The position numbers and the translations under genes are program-made. Of a DNA stretch of 64,000 nt, positions 34,955 through 44,850 are shown piece after piece. The stretch comes from Halomarinibacterium sp034670265. GTDB lineage: Bacteria; Bacteroidota; Bacteroidia; Flavobacteriales; Flavobacteriaceae. A model generated the notes under the pieces. It saw only the letters and a program-made list of their open reading frames with translations, searched no databases and was not told the origin of the DNA. The stretch lies in NCBI GenBank assembly GCA_034670265.1, contig JAXMNU010000001.1, positions 372,001 to 436,000 of the forward strand, given 5' to 3'. Every line of letters begins with the position of its first letter. The first letter of the stretch is position 1.

Positions 34955-36736
34955 ATGAGCGACATTAAAAGACTTTTTGACTTTCCCTATTATCAGCTTT
35001 CAACATACAATTTAGATAAAGCTTTAGTAACCAAGTATAACGGAGAGTGGGTAGCCACGTCAACCAAAGATTATATTGATAAAGCGAATGCCATAAGCCG
35101 TGGTTTGCTACGATTGGGAGTCAAAAAAAATGATAAAGTCGCTATTATATCCATGACCAATCGCACCGAATGGAATATTTGTGATATTGGCATCTTACAA
35201 CTAGGCGCACAAGATGTGCCTATTTACCCAACCATTTCTGAAGAAGATTATCAATACGTGCTCAATCATAGCGAAAGTGTTGTTTGTTTTGTTTCTTGCA
35301 AAGAGGTTTTTGAAAAAATATCCAAGATAAAAGACAACGTTCCAACCTTAAAAGCCATCTATTCTTTTGATGAAATTGAAGGCTGCCCCAATTGGAATGA
35401 AGTGCTCAAGTTGGGCGAAGATGAAAGTAATCAAGAGGAAGTCGAAATGCTGAAGGACTCTGTCAATGAAAACGATTTAGCGACCTTAATCTATACCTCA
35501 GGAACGACAGGACGTCCAAAAGGTGTGATGCTTACCCATAAAAATATTGCTAGCAATGCCATTTATAGTGCAGATAGATTACCCATAGACTTAGGGCATT
35601 CTAAAGCATTGAGTTTTTTACCCGTGTGTCATATTTATGAGCGCATGCTATTGTATATGTATCAATATTGTGGGGTTCGTATTCATTTTGCTGAATCACT
35701 CGAAACCATTAGCGATAATTTAAAGGAAATTCAGCCGGAAGTAATGACAGCGGTTCCTAGATTGCTTGAAAAAGTCTATGATAAAATTTACGCTAAAGGA
35801 GGCGATTTAACTGGAATTAAAAAGAAGCTCTTCTTTTGGGCGGTTGATTTAGGGCTAGAATATGAACCTTACGGTCAAAATGGCTGGTGGTACGAATTTA
35901 AACTGAAAATTGCCCGAAAAATTATTTTTAGTAAGTGGCAAGAAGCCTTAGGAGGAAATTTAAAAGCCATTGCTTCGGGAAGTGCTGCTTTACAACCACG
36001 ACTAGCAAGAGTCTTTAATGCTGCTGGAATTCCAGTTATGGAAGGCTACGGACTTACAGAAACCTCTCCAGTTGTTTCGGTTAATGATATGCGTAATAAC
36101 GGATTTAAAATTGGAACTGTAGGAAAACCCATAGCCGAAACGGAAGTGAAAATTGCTGAAGATGGCGAAATCCTCATCAAAGGACCTCAAGTAATGATGG
36201 GGTATTACAAAGATCCAGATCAAACTGCCGAGGTTTTAAAGAACGGTTATTTTCATACAGGTGATATTGGCGAAATAGATGAAGAAGGTTTTTTAAAAAT
36301 CACCGATCGCAAAAAAGAAATGTTTAAAACTAGTGGTGGAAAATATGTTGCACCGCAGTTGTTAGAAAATGCATTAAAGCAATCTCGCTTCATAGAACAG
36401 GTGATGGTTATTGGTGAGGGAGAAAAAATGCCAGCAGCTATAATACAGCCCAACTGGGAATTTATTGCCGACTGGAATAAAAGAAAAAAATTAAACCTAC
36501 CAAATAATCCTTCAGATCTAGTTTCTAACCAAAAGTTAATAGATCGTATTCAAGAAGAAGTGGATTATTATAACGAACGTTTTGGGAAGTGGGAAAAAAT
36601 TAAAAGGTTTGAACTCACTTCAGATATTTGGAGCATCGAATCGGGTCACCTCACTCCTACCATGAAAATGAAGCGTAAAGTGATAAAGGAAAAATATCTA
36701 GACCTTTATAATAAAATATATGATCGGGAGTCTTAA
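34955..36736 (+). CDS. Long-chain fatty acid-CoA ligase (AMP-forming)
   Basis: About 593 residues. Adenylate-forming enzyme motifs: the AMP loop LIYTSGTTGRPKGVMLTH, the GYGLTETSP motif, the FHTGDIGEIDEEGFLKI hinge region and the C-terminal KTSGGKYVAP lysine loop. The size and the insert GGDLTGIKKKLFFWAVDLG are typical of long-chain acyl-CoA synthetases. It activates fatty acids for the beta-oxidation genes that lie about 5 kb downstream. The ATG at 34955 is preferred over the in-frame TTG at 34949. Confidence 0.9.
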   Translation: MSDIKRLFDFPYYQLSTYNLDKALVTKYNGEWVATSTKDYIDKANAISRGLLRLGVKKNDKVAIISMTNRTEWNICDIGILQLGAQDVPIYPTISEEDYQYVLNHSESVVCFVSCKEVFEKISKIKDNVPTLKAIYSFDEIEGCPNWNEVLKLGEDESNQEEVEMLKDSVNENDLATLIYTSGTTGRPKGVMLTHKNIASNAIYSADRLPIDLGHSKALSFLPVCHIYERMLLYMYQYCGVRIHFAESLETISDNLKEIQPEVMTAVPRLLEKVYDKIYAKGGDLTGIKKKLFFWAVDLGLEYEPYGQNGWWYEFKLKIARKIIFSKWQEALGGNLKAIASGSAALQPRLARVFNAAGIPVMEGYGLTETSPVVSVNDMRNNGFKIGTVGKPIAETEVKIAEDGEILIKGPQVMMGYYKDPDQTAEVLKNGYFHTGDIGEIDEEGFLKITDRKKEMFKTSGGKYVAPQLLENALKQSRFIEQVMVIGEGEKMPAAIIQPNWEFIADWNKRKKLNLPNNPSDLVSNQKLIDRIQEEVDYYNERFGKWEKIKRFELTSDIWSIESGHLTPTMKMKRKVIKEKYLDLYNKIYDRES

Positions 36737-38125
36737 TTAAAGATCAATACCTAGAATATTAAACAATCTCGCTTGTGAAGTAAAGAGTTTATTCTGAAGA
36801 ATATTCTGTTTCATTTGAGATTCGATATAACTATTTTCTCGACTATTTACTAAAAACAAACTACTCTCGCCCATCGAAAATTTTCTTTCTTCAGCGGTAA
36901 CCATTTTTTGATAGTTTAAAACTAAATCGGCAGTCAAGATGCTTTGCTCCTTATATGAATTTACTTCGGCTATAGTTTGTTTAATTTTATTTCGAAGACT
37001 AACCTCTGTACTCATTTGTTCAAATTGTGCGTCCTGAAGCTTAAACTTGGCAAGATTGAGTTCTCCTCGTTCTTTTCTTAAAAACAATGGAAAATACACA
37101 TTGATTCCCGCAAAATAATTAGCGGTATTAAAGGAGTTTAGCTCGTCTGGAGTTTCTGAGTAAAAATTATACTCCAAGTCTATTTTAGGTAATAAATTAT
37201 TAGTTTTTAGTCTTTTTTCAATCGTTAAAATATCCACTTTAGTATTGAGAATAGTAAGTTTTGGGTGATTTTCTAAAACTGCATCATTATAAGATATGGC
37301 TTCAATTTGAAAAACTCTATTCAGTATTTCTTCATTTACTTCCTGCGGAATAACATTAGGTTGCAATTCTATAGGAATATCATTTTCTAACCACAAATAG
37401 TTGGATAGTTTGAGAGCGTTTTTAGTAAAATATAATTCTGCTTGTTGTAAGCCTAAAAGTCTGTTTTGCACTGTTAATTTGGCTTCAGTACTATCAATTG
37501 CAGGTATATCCCCAGCTTGAATACTTCTTTTAACAGCATTTAAACGAACTAACGCGTTATTATACGAATCTTTAAATATGGCAATTTCCTTATAAGATAA
37601 CAACCAATCAAAATAAGCAACTGATGACTCATAAAGCACTTGGTTTAACAACAAATCTCTTTCGGCTTCGGTTTGCTTTTCATAAATCTTAGCTTGTTTT
37701 AGTTGCGCCATACGGTCGTTTATTAGCAACCCTTCTGCCAAGGAAAAAGAGATGCCAGCGCTATACAATCCATCTGTGGGTACAAATGATTCTGGGTTTA
37801 AAAAATCGCCAGTATTTTGCTGTAATTTTCCTTTTAATTCAATTCCGTACCAAGTTGGGATTTTGAAAGCCGCATCTAACTTATCGAAGTACTCTGTGTT
37901 TTTGAATTTCTTTCTATCATAATCCACTTCAATCCTAGGATCAAAAGCACCTCTAGCTTTTAAAAGTTGTGCTTCACCTTGCTTCAAAGTAAGATTAGCT
38001 TGCTTTGCCAAGGGGTGAAACTGTTTTACAAAACCTAAATATTCTTCAAAATTAAGTACCTCTTTAGGCTGTTCTTGTGAGAACAATAAAGTACTTGAGA
38101 AGAAAAATAGTAGCATCCATTTCAT
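36737..38125 (-). CDS. TolC-family outer membrane efflux protein
   Basis: About 462 residues. A signal peptide (MKWMLLFFFSSTLLFSQ) precedes a TolC-like chain of long amphipathic helices in two repeats; VDILTIEKRLKTNNLLPKIDLEYNF is a typical second-repeat helix-strand junction. It forms the outer-membrane exit duct. The open frame extends to 38296, but that stretch overlaps the upstream HlyD gene in another frame, and the signal peptide fixes the start at 38125, 22 bases after the adaptor stop. It is the last gene of the TetR-ABC-HlyD-TolC operon. Confidence 0.85.
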   Translation of the reverse strand: MKWMLLFFFSSTLLFSQEQPKEVLNFEEYLGFVKQFHPLAKQANLTLKQGEAQLLKARGAFDPRIEVDYDRKKFKNTEYFDKLDAAFKIPTWYGIELKGKLQQNTGDFLNPESFVPTDGLYSAGISFSLAEGLLINDRMAQLKQAKIYEKQTEAERDLLLNQVLYESSVAYFDWLLSYKEIAIFKDSYNNALVRLNAVKRSIQAGDIPAIDSTEAKLTVQNRLLGLQQAELYFTKNALKLSNYLWLENDIPIELQPNVIPQEVNEEILNRVFQIEAISYNDAVLENHPKLTILNTKVDILTIEKRLKTNNLLPKIDLEYNFYSETPDELNSFNTANYFAGINVYFPLFLRKERGELNLAKFKLQDAQFEQMSTEVSLRNKIKQTIAEVNSYKEQSILTADLVLNYQKMVTAEERKFSMGESSLFLVNSRENSYIESQMKQNILQNKLFTSQARLFNILGIDL

Positions 38126-38147
38126 AGCATTCAGTATTGTAAGACAG

Positions 38148-39515
38148 TTATTCTTGAGAAATATTTTTAGCCGTTTTTTCAGTATTATTTGCTGTAGGCT
38201 GATAGTAATTAGGCGGAAATCCGTTAAGTTTTCTCCAAAGTTCAAACCAAATAGGAACATCTTCCAGTAAAGCAATAGCATAGGCTCCAGAACCAACCCT
38301 TATTGCTTTTGGCCAAGGATGGTCTTCGTTATCTGGGGATACTAAAACCCTAAACTTTCCATTACTACTAATAAAATTTTCAACGGCAACAACTTTTCCT
38401 CCATAAGTTCCATAAGAAAGATTGGGCCATCCTTTAAAAATGATCGCAGGCCAACCGTCAAATTGGATTCTCACTTTTTCACCTAAATGAACTAATGGAA
38501 TATCGATAGGGTCTACAAAAGTCTCTACCGCAAATTCGAAATTGGAAGGCATTATATTCACCAATCCTTCACCTTCTTTAAAGGTTTCACCTATTCCACC
38601 TCGTATAGCCTTATTAATGTACCCATCCTGAGGTGCACGTATGTACATCATACTATTTCTAATTTCATAATTACTGAAATCGTTTTCCAATTTTGCTACT
38701 TGGGCTTGGGTTTCAAACTCACCAGATTGAGCCGAGAATCGATCGCTCTGTGCTTTAGAAATCTTATCGGTATACTCTGCCGCAATCCTATTTAATTCAA
38801 CTTGCCAATTAATAACTTCGTTGCGTGCAGCTAATAATTTATTTTCCTGTGAAACCAATTTTGCCTGATTTTCTTGAAGTTTAAGACGTTTTTCTTCCAC
38901 ATCTGTCATTGCCTTCAAACCTTCTTCCATTAAGGCATTGGTTCGATTAAATTGTTTCTCGGCAATAGTAAGATTGGTTTTAGCGGCTTCCAAATCGATA
39001 CTGTCACTTATCACTTTTAACCCAGCTTGCTTCAACTTATTCTTTGCCTGCTCTATTTTTAATTGTCTTTCGTTAAATAAGGCTCCTATCTGATTTTCTA
39101 AGGCTTTAATCTTTTCTTTATAAGAAGTTACAGACAATTCTTTTGCATCTATCTGCATTTCGGTTCTATCCATTAATTTAGGGTCGAAATACTCACTTTT
39201 TATTTCTGAAATATGCAAAATAGTATCCCCTTTCTTTACAAACTGTCCTTCCTTTACAAACCATTTTTCAATCTTACCAGGAATGGGTGATTGAATGGTT
39301 TGCGGTCTTTGATCTGGCTGAAGTGTGGTTAAATACCCTCTCCCGCTTACTGTTTGGGTCCAGGGAAGTAATAAGGTTATTAATACTAATACCGTAAATA
39401 TCTTCAGCATTCTATTAAAATACTTGTAATGCTTTCTATTGAATACTTTTTTTGAAACTTCAAATTGTTGTAAATCTAAAGTTGCTTTCTTAGCATCTAA
39501 ATCATTTTTAAACAT
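38148..39515 (-). CDS. HlyD-family periplasmic adaptor
   Basis: A 455-residue membrane-fusion protein. The cytoplasmic start is followed by one transmembrane helix (about residues 36-55), the first biotinyl-lipoyl half GKIEKWFVKEGQFVKKGDTIL, about 200 residues of coiled coil, and the second half MYIRAPQDGYINKAIRGGIGE. A beta-barrel domain and a C-terminal segment follow. It connects the inner-membrane ABC protein with the TolC-like duct. It begins two bases after the ABC gene stop. Confidence 0.87.
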   Translation of the reverse strand: MFKNDLDAKKATLDLQQFEVSKKVFNRKHYKYFNRMLKIFTVLVLITLLLPWTQTVSGRGYLTTLQPDQRPQTIQSPIPGKIEKWFVKEGQFVKKGDTILHISEIKSEYFDPKLMDRTEMQIDAKELSVTSYKEKIKALENQIGALFNERQLKIEQAKNKLKQAGLKVISDSIDLEAAKTNLTIAEKQFNRTNALMEEGLKAMTDVEEKRLKLQENQAKLVSQENKLLAARNEVINWQVELNRIAAEYTDKISKAQSDRFSAQSGEFETQAQVAKLENDFSNYEIRNSMMYIRAPQDGYINKAIRGGIGETFKEGEGLVNIMPSNFEFAVETFVDPIDIPLVHLGEKVRIQFDGWPAIIFKGWPNLSYGTYGGKVVAVENFISSNGKFRVLVSPDNEDHPWPKAIRVGSGAYAIALLEDVPIWFELWRKLNGFPPNYYQPTANNTEKTAKNISQE

Positions 39516-39517
39516 AC

Positions 39518-41173
39518 CTATGCTTTTAAAGTTCCGTTACTTAATTCAATGATTCTATCAACGTTATTTTTCCAGAAAGAATCTTGACTTACTACAATAA
39601 GTCCCCAATCACGACTAGGGTTAGTGAGATAGTTTACAATGCTTTCCACCTCTTTTGCGTCAAATTGGTCTAGGGGTTCCTTAAGGATAAATAACTTGGG
39701 TCTTTTAAGAATAGCCCTTACCAGAATAATCTTTTTGGAAATGGTGTACGATAGTTTCTTACCTTCTGGATACAGAATAGTTTGAAATCCTTTTTCTTGA
39801 TTTTTCACAAATTCTGAAAGGCCCACAAGTTCAACTACCTCATTAATAAACTTAGTATCAATAGTGGTATCCCCCATTGTTATGTTTTCTAAAATAGTAC
39901 CTTCAAAAGGTGTTTCTTCTATCAAACAAAGCCCTAATAATGTTCGGTACTTATTAAGAATAATATTGTTTTGATTGGTGCCGTTTATATAAAAATTACC
40001 CTCGGTAGGCTCTATAATTCCTGCGAGAAGTTTTAGTAATGTAGACTTTCCTGCTCCATTGTTACCGCTTAATAATATTCTTTCTTTAAACGGAATAGTT
40101 AAAGAGACATTTTGTAATATTACTTTGTCGTCATCTTTAAAACTAATATTATTCAGTTCAATAGATAAATCAGGAGTATTGCTAATATCAACATCACCTT
40201 CTTGATTTTCAAGGTCTTTATCCAAAACTTGCCCAATTTTTTCTAAAGAAGTAAGAACATCGTAAAAGCTCTCAAGTCCAAGTATGAGTTTTTCTACAGA
40301 TCCTATGATTAAAAGAATGATAATCTCTGCAGCAACAAACTGCCCAATATTCATTTGCTGATTCAAAACCAGCAATCCTCCCACAACCAATAACCCCGCT
40401 GTCACCAATAGTTTAAACACAATCATTTTGGAGAACTGAAAAGCCAACAGATTAAAGTGTTTTTCACGAGCTGTTATATAATTGGTTACCAATCTGTCAT
40501 TTTTATCCAATGCCAAACGTGTTTTACCCGACAATTTAAAGCTCACTATAGAGCGAGCTACTTCCTGAATCCAATGTGCCACTTTATACTTATTTCTAGA
40601 CTCTTCGAGGCTAGTTTCTAGTCCTTTTTGAGCAGAGTATTTAAACAACACATAAATTAAACCTAGTAGTAACAATCCATAAATAATAAAAAAGGGATGA
40701 TACAGGGATAGTAACACCAATCCAAATAAGATTTGAAGCAAAGCAGCTGGAAAATCAATTAGTAGTTTAGAAACTCCCTTTTGCACCGTTAAAATATCGA
40801 AAAACCTATTGGCCAACTCTGGCGGGTAATCGTTTTTTAATTCAGACATTTTAATTTTCGGAAAGCGATTGTTAAACTCAAACGAAGCACGTACAAATAA
40901 TTTTTGCTGAATGTTTTCAATAATTCGAAACTGAAGTAATTCGAGAACGCCCACAAATACAACAGCGAGACTCACCAATACAACAAGCACAATCCAAGAA
41001 GTGCTAATTTGTGCACCCTGGATTAAGTTAACAATAGCCTGAATCCCCAAAGGAAGCGAAAGGCTTAACACTCCAGCAAAAATGGCATAATACAATACTT
41101 GGAGGATATCCTCCCGTTCCATTTTTAGTAAATTCAATAAGCGAGTCCAAGAGGTAAAAAAATTATTTTTCAT
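39518..41173 (-). CDS. ABC exporter with degenerate ATPase motifs
   Basis: A 551-residue permease-ATPase of the type I (HlyB-like) export family, without a peptidase domain. Six transmembrane helices occupy residues 1-300. Walker A is intact (GNNGAGKST, 370-378). The other motifs are altered: the Q-loop position reads Glu (LIEETPFEGT, about 419); the signature is LSYTI (474-478) instead of LSGGQ; Walker B is LFILKE (494-499), with Lys498 in place of the Mg-coordinating Asp; the H-switch is SQ (529-530). The gene lies between TetR and HlyD genes with one- and two-base spacing. Substrate unknown; ATPase activity is doubtful if it acts as a homodimer. Confidence 0.8.
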   Translation of the reverse strand: MKNNFFTSWTRLLNLLKMEREDILQVLYYAIFAGVLSLSLPLGIQAIVNLIQGAQISTSWIVLVVLVSLAVVFVGVLELLQFRIIENIQQKLFVRASFEFNNRFPKIKMSELKNDYPPELANRFFDILTVQKGVSKLLIDFPAALLQILFGLVLLSLYHPFFIIYGLLLLGLIYVLFKYSAQKGLETSLEESRNKYKVAHWIQEVARSIVSFKLSGKTRLALDKNDRLVTNYITAREKHFNLLAFQFSKMIVFKLLVTAGLLVVGGLLVLNQQMNIGQFVAAEIIILLIIGSVEKLILGLESFYDVLTSLEKIGQVLDKDLENQEGDVDISNTPDLSIELNNISFKDDDKVILQNVSLTIPFKERILLSGNNGAGKSTLLKLLAGIIEPTEGNFYINGTNQNNIILNKYRTLLGLCLIEETPFEGTILENITMGDTTIDTKFINEVVELVGLSEFVKNQEKGFQTILYPEGKKLSYTISKKIILVRAILKRPKLFILKEPLDQFDAKEVESIVNYLTNPSRDWGLIVVSQDSFWKNNVDRIIELSNGTLKA

Positions 41174-41850
41174 TAAGATTCTTTAAGACATTTTAAAACT
41201 AAATCGGTAAAAAATTCGTGGGAAGACACCTCTTTTCCACAGTCTGTAATAGTTGGGAAATGATCTTTCAAAAATTGTTGGTGTAAAATTCCTTCAAGTA
41301 TTGTACTTGCAAGCGTTAATGAATAAGTATACTTGGGATTAATAGCAACAATCATATCATTTAATCGAAGCACAAGCCTTTTATATACCTTAAAATAACC
41401 TTCTTCATTTTCAGTATCTACATTTTTCGTTAAATAAGACTTTGAATACTCGTTAATAATGATTCTGTGTAGTAGAATTTCATTTATATGAGTAAAGTTG
41501 TCATCTCTAAACTTAGTTCCAGAAAGAATTTCTAATGCTTTTTTAAGTTTTTCTTTTGGGTCTACAACTTCAGCTGTTTGAAATGCTAATTTGTATTCCT
41601 TCCAACCCCAATACCAAGAGGCGAGATACAATAATAACATATGCTTATTGTCGAAATAGCGATATACTGAACTTTCGTTGGAACCAATTTGCTCACCCAA
41701 TTTTTTAAAGGTGAAGGCCTCAAAACCAATCGTATCAATTAGGTTGATACTCTCACCCACTATCTTCTTTCCAAGATCCGATGTCTCTGGGTCCTTTTTA
41801 AAGACTCCCTCGTGTACTAAAACGCGAACCGAATTTTCTAAATATTTCAT
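41173..41850 (-). CDS. TetR/AcrR family transcriptional regulator
   Basis: A 225-residue protein with an N-terminal TetR helix-turn-helix (ESINLIDTIGFEAFTFKKLGEQIGSNESSVYRYFDNKHMLLLYL). The C-terminal part is helical, with no recognised ligand signature. It overlaps the ABC gene by one base, is the first gene of the export operon, and probably represses it. A 15-base palindrome in its own promoter (41876-41890) is the likely operator. Confidence 0.88.
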   Translation of the reverse strand: MKYLENSVRVLVHEGVFKKDPETSDLGKKIVGESINLIDTIGFEAFTFKKLGEQIGSNESSVYRYFDNKHMLLLYLASWYWGWKEYKLAFQTAEVVDPKEKLKKALEILSGTKFRDDNFTHINEILLHRIIINEYSKSYLTKNVDTENEEGYFKVYKRLVLRLNDMIVAINPKYTYSLTLASTILEGILHQQFLKDHFPTITDCGKEVSSHEFFTDLVLKCLKES

Positions 41851-41868
41851 ACTTAAAAATTAACATCG

Positions 41869-41890
41869 CAAATATAATAGTATTACTATT
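41869..41890 (-). promoter_or_regulatory. TetR promoter with candidate operator palindrome
   Basis: TATATTTG is read on the minus strand (41876-41869), a match to the -7 consensus 19 bases before the ATG. Immediately upstream, 41876-41890 reads AATAGTATTACTATT, seven-base arms around one central base. A palindrome between the -7 and -33 positions fits a TetR-type operator for autoregulation; this is inferred. Confidence 0.45.
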
Positions 41891-41965
41891 AACTATGTAA
41901 GTATTAATATTAATTTAACAAATAAAAAAATTGAAAGTTTATTATGCGTGCATAGTATTTTTAGT

Positions 41966-41973
41966 TATCTTTG
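41966..41973 (+). promoter_or_regulatory. Putative -7 box (TATCTTTG) for the marR-fad operon
   Basis: TATCTTTG matches TAnnTTTG and lies 17 bases before the marR ATG at 41991. Confidence 0.45.
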
Positions 41974-41990
41974 GTATCTCAATTTTTTAA

Positions 41991-42440
41991 ATGAAAGAAA
42001 AAACCATAGATTATGTGTTAAGAGCTACTTGGATGGCAGTCTCTAAAATGTACAACGAAGAGGCCGGCAAGATGGATAGTACCATGGCTACGGGATTTGC
42101 TCTAATAAGCATAGATCCCGATGAAGACACCCCTTCTACTTCCTTAGGTCCAAAAATGGGAATGGAAGCCACAAGCCTTTCGCGTACTTTAAAAAATATG
42201 GAGGAACGAGGTCTTATTGAACGTAAACCTAATCCTGCCGATGGACGGAGCGTACTAATTCACCTTACCCCCTTCGGAAAGGAAATGCGAGAATTTTCAA
42301 AAGGAGTGGTACTTCGCTTTGATGAAGCCGTGAAACAAAACGTTTCGGAAGAAGACCTAAAAACATTTAAAAAAGTAGCCAATACCATTATGGAAATGGT
42401 ACAAACGAAAAATAATTTTACGACCGAAAAAATATCATAA
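41991..42440 (+). CDS. MarR family transcriptional regulator
   Basis: A 149-residue protein with the winged-helix pattern GMEATSLSRTLKNMEERGLIERKPNPADGRSVLIHLTPFGKEM. It is the first gene of the beta-oxidation operon and is separated from it by one base, so it likely senses an acyl-CoA or fatty acid and controls the operon and itself. The ligand is not identifiable. Confidence 0.9.
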   Translation: MKEKTIDYVLRATWMAVSKMYNEEAGKMDSTMATGFALISIDPDEDTPSTSLGPKMGMEATSLSRTLKNMEERGLIERKPNPADGRSVLIHLTPFGKEMREFSKGVVLRFDEAVKQNVSEEDLKTFKKVANTIMEMVQTKNNFTTEKIS

Positions 42441-42441
42441 C

Positions 42442-44850
42442 ATGTCAAAAAGAAGAATTAATAAAGTGGCCGTCATTGGTTCCGGAATTATGGGAAGTGG
42501 AATTGCTTGTCACTTCGCCAATATTGGTGTGGAAGTACTTCTGCTCGATATTGTTCCCCGAGAACTCGACGAAAAAGAGAAAGCCAAAGGCTTAACGTTA
42601 GAAGATGCTGTTGTTCGAAATAGAATTGTAAACACAGAGCTTCAAAAAGCCATAAAATCGAACCCTGCACCACTCTATCACAAAAGCTTTGCTAATAGAA
42701 TTACGACAGGAAACTTGGAAGACGATATTTCAAAAGTTAAAGACGTCGATTGGATTATTGAAGTGGTAGTAGAACGATTAGATATTAAAAAACAAGTCTT
42801 CGAAAACCTTGAAAAGCACAGAACTCCTGGAACTATTATTACAACCAACACCTCGGGAATTCCTATTAAGTTTATGAGTGAGGGTCGAAGTGAAGATTTT
42901 CAGAAGCATTTCTGCGGAACGCACTTCTTTAACCCACCACGCTATTTAAAACTGTTCGAAATTATTCCTGGACCTAAAACAGATCCTGAAATTCTGGATT
43001 TTCTGAATGGTTACGGTGAACAATTCCTCGGAAAAACAACCGTAATCGCTAAAGATACGCCAGCCTTTATCGGTAACCGTATTGGAATCTTTGGTATTCA
43101 AAGTTTGTTTCATCTTGTGAAAGAAATGGGATTAACGGTGGAAGAAGTTGATAAATTGACAGGGCCTGTGATTGGGCGTCCAAAATCCGCTACCTTCCGC
43201 ACGGTAGATGTGGTTGGACTAGACACGTTGGTTCATGTAGCCAACGGAATTTATGAAAATTGCCCAAAGGATGAAGCACACGACCTTTTTAAACTACCCG
43301 ATTTTGTTCAAACCTTAGTAGACAACAAATGGTTGGGAAGCAAAAGCGGACAAGGGTTTTATAAAAAAGTACGCAAAGACGATGGCAGTAGCGAAATCCT
43401 TACCTTGGATTTAGATACCATGGAGTATCGTTCTTCCAAAAGAGCCTCTTTTGCAACGCTGGAACTCACCAAAAGTGTGGATAAAGTCATCGATCGCTTT
43501 CCTATCCTTATTAATGGAAAGGACAAAGCAGGTGATTTTTACAGACAAAATTTTGCAGGCATGTTTGCCTATGTAACAAATCGTATTCCTGAAATATCAG
43601 ACGAATTGTATAAAATCGATGATGCTATGAAAGCCGGATTCGGTTGGGAACACGGTCCCTTCGAAATTTGGGATGCTGTGGGACTCGATAAAGGCTTAGA
43701 GCTTATGGAAGCTGCGGGCAAAAAGCCAGCGGCTTGGATTCAAGAAATGAAAGATGCTGGTGCAACGTCATTTTACACAGTAAAAGATGGGGCTACCTAT
43801 TATTATGACATTCCGCAGAAAAAACACCTAAAGGTTCCCGGCCAAGATGCCTTTATCATTTTAGATAACATCCGAAAAAGCAACGAAGTCTTTAAAAATT
43901 CGGGTGTGGTGGTAGAAGATTTAGGTGATGGAATCCTAAACTGTGAATTCCAAAGCAAAATGAATAGCATTGGAGGGGATGTACTAACTGGTCTGAATAA
44001 AGCGATTGATTTAGCTGAAAAAGATTTCGACGGATTAGTAGTCGGAAACCAAGGCACCAACTTTTCGGTGGGTGCCAATATTGGAATGATTTTTATGATG
44101 GCAGTGGAACAAGAATACGACGAACTCAATGCAGCCATTAAATTCTTCCAAGATTCGGTAATGCGATTGCGTTATTCTTCAATCCCAACAGTGGTTGCTC
44201 CCCACGGAATGACCTTAGGAGGTGGTTGCGAAATGACACTTCACGCAGATCGCGTGGTAGCAGCTGCCGAAAGTTATATCGGTTTGGTAGAATTTGGAGT
44301 TGGCGTTATCCCTGGCGGTGGAGGAAGTAAGGAAATGGCGCTTAGAGCTTCAGACAGCTTTATGAAAGATGATGTAGAGCTAAACAGACTTCAGGAATAT
44401 TTCTTAACCATTGGAATGGCAAAAGTATCTACTTCGGCCTACGAAGCCTATGATTTGGACATTCTGAAAAAAGGAAAAGACATCGTTGTCGTAAACAAAG
44501 ACCGACAAATTGCAACGGCAAAGGCTGTGGCACGCCAAATGGCAGATCAAGGCTACACCAAGCCTGTAAAGCGTAAAGATGTAAAAGTGCTGGGAAAACA
44601 AGCCTTAGGAATGTTCTTAGTAGGAACAGATTCTATGGAAGCCAGTAAATACATTAGCGAACACGACCAAAAAATTGCAAATAAATTAGCCTACGTTATG
44701 GCGGGGGGTGATTTAAGTGAACCCACCTTAGTTACTGAGCAATATTTATTAGATCTAGAACGAGAAGCTTTCTTGAGTCTTTGTGGAGAACGCAAGACCT
44801 TAGAGAGATTACAACATATGATCCAAAAAGGGAAACCATTAAGAAATTAG
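42442..44850 (+). CDS. 3-hydroxyacyl-CoA dehydrogenase / enoyl-CoA hydratase fusion
   Basis: An 802-residue protein of the FadN type, with the dehydrogenase first and the hydratase-like domain last. The NAD Rossmann motif is VAVIGSGIMGSGIACHFANIG; the dehydrogenase site reads HFFNPPRYLKLFEIIPG; the C-terminal crotonase domain has SVGANIGMIFMMAV and GMTLGGGCEMTLHADRVV. It performs the hydration and dehydrogenation steps of fatty-acid beta-oxidation in the cytoplasm. It lies in the operon MarR-this gene-thiolase-acyl-CoA dehydrogenase. Confidence 0.92.
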   Translation: MSKRRINKVAVIGSGIMGSGIACHFANIGVEVLLLDIVPRELDEKEKAKGLTLEDAVVRNRIVNTELQKAIKSNPAPLYHKSFANRITTGNLEDDISKVKDVDWIIEVVVERLDIKKQVFENLEKHRTPGTIITTNTSGIPIKFMSEGRSEDFQKHFCGTHFFNPPRYLKLFEIIPGPKTDPEILDFLNGYGEQFLGKTTVIAKDTPAFIGNRIGIFGIQSLFHLVKEMGLTVEEVDKLTGPVIGRPKSATFRTVDVVGLDTLVHVANGIYENCPKDEAHDLFKLPDFVQTLVDNKWLGSKSGQGFYKKVRKDDGSSEILTLDLDTMEYRSSKRASFATLELTKSVDKVIDRFPILINGKDKAGDFYRQNFAGMFAYVTNRIPEISDELYKIDDAMKAGFGWEHGPFEIWDAVGLDKGLELMEAAGKKPAAWIQEMKDAGATSFYTVKDGATYYYDIPQKKHLKVPGQDAFIILDNIRKSNEVFKNSGVVVEDLGDGILNCEFQSKMNSIGGDVLTGLNKAIDLAEKDFDGLVVGNQGTNFSVGANIGMIFMMAVEQEYDELNAAIKFFQDSVMRLRYSSIPTVVAPHGMTLGGGCEMTLHADRVVAAAESYIGLVEFGVGVIPGGGGSKEMALRASDSFMKDDVELNRLQEYFLTIGMAKVSTSAYEAYDLDILKKGKDIVVVNKDRQIATAKAVARQMADQGYTKPVKRKDVKVLGKQALGMFLVGTDSMEASKYISEHDQKIANKLAYVMAGGDLSEPTLVTEQYLLDLEREAFLSLCGERKTLERLQHMIQKGKPLRN

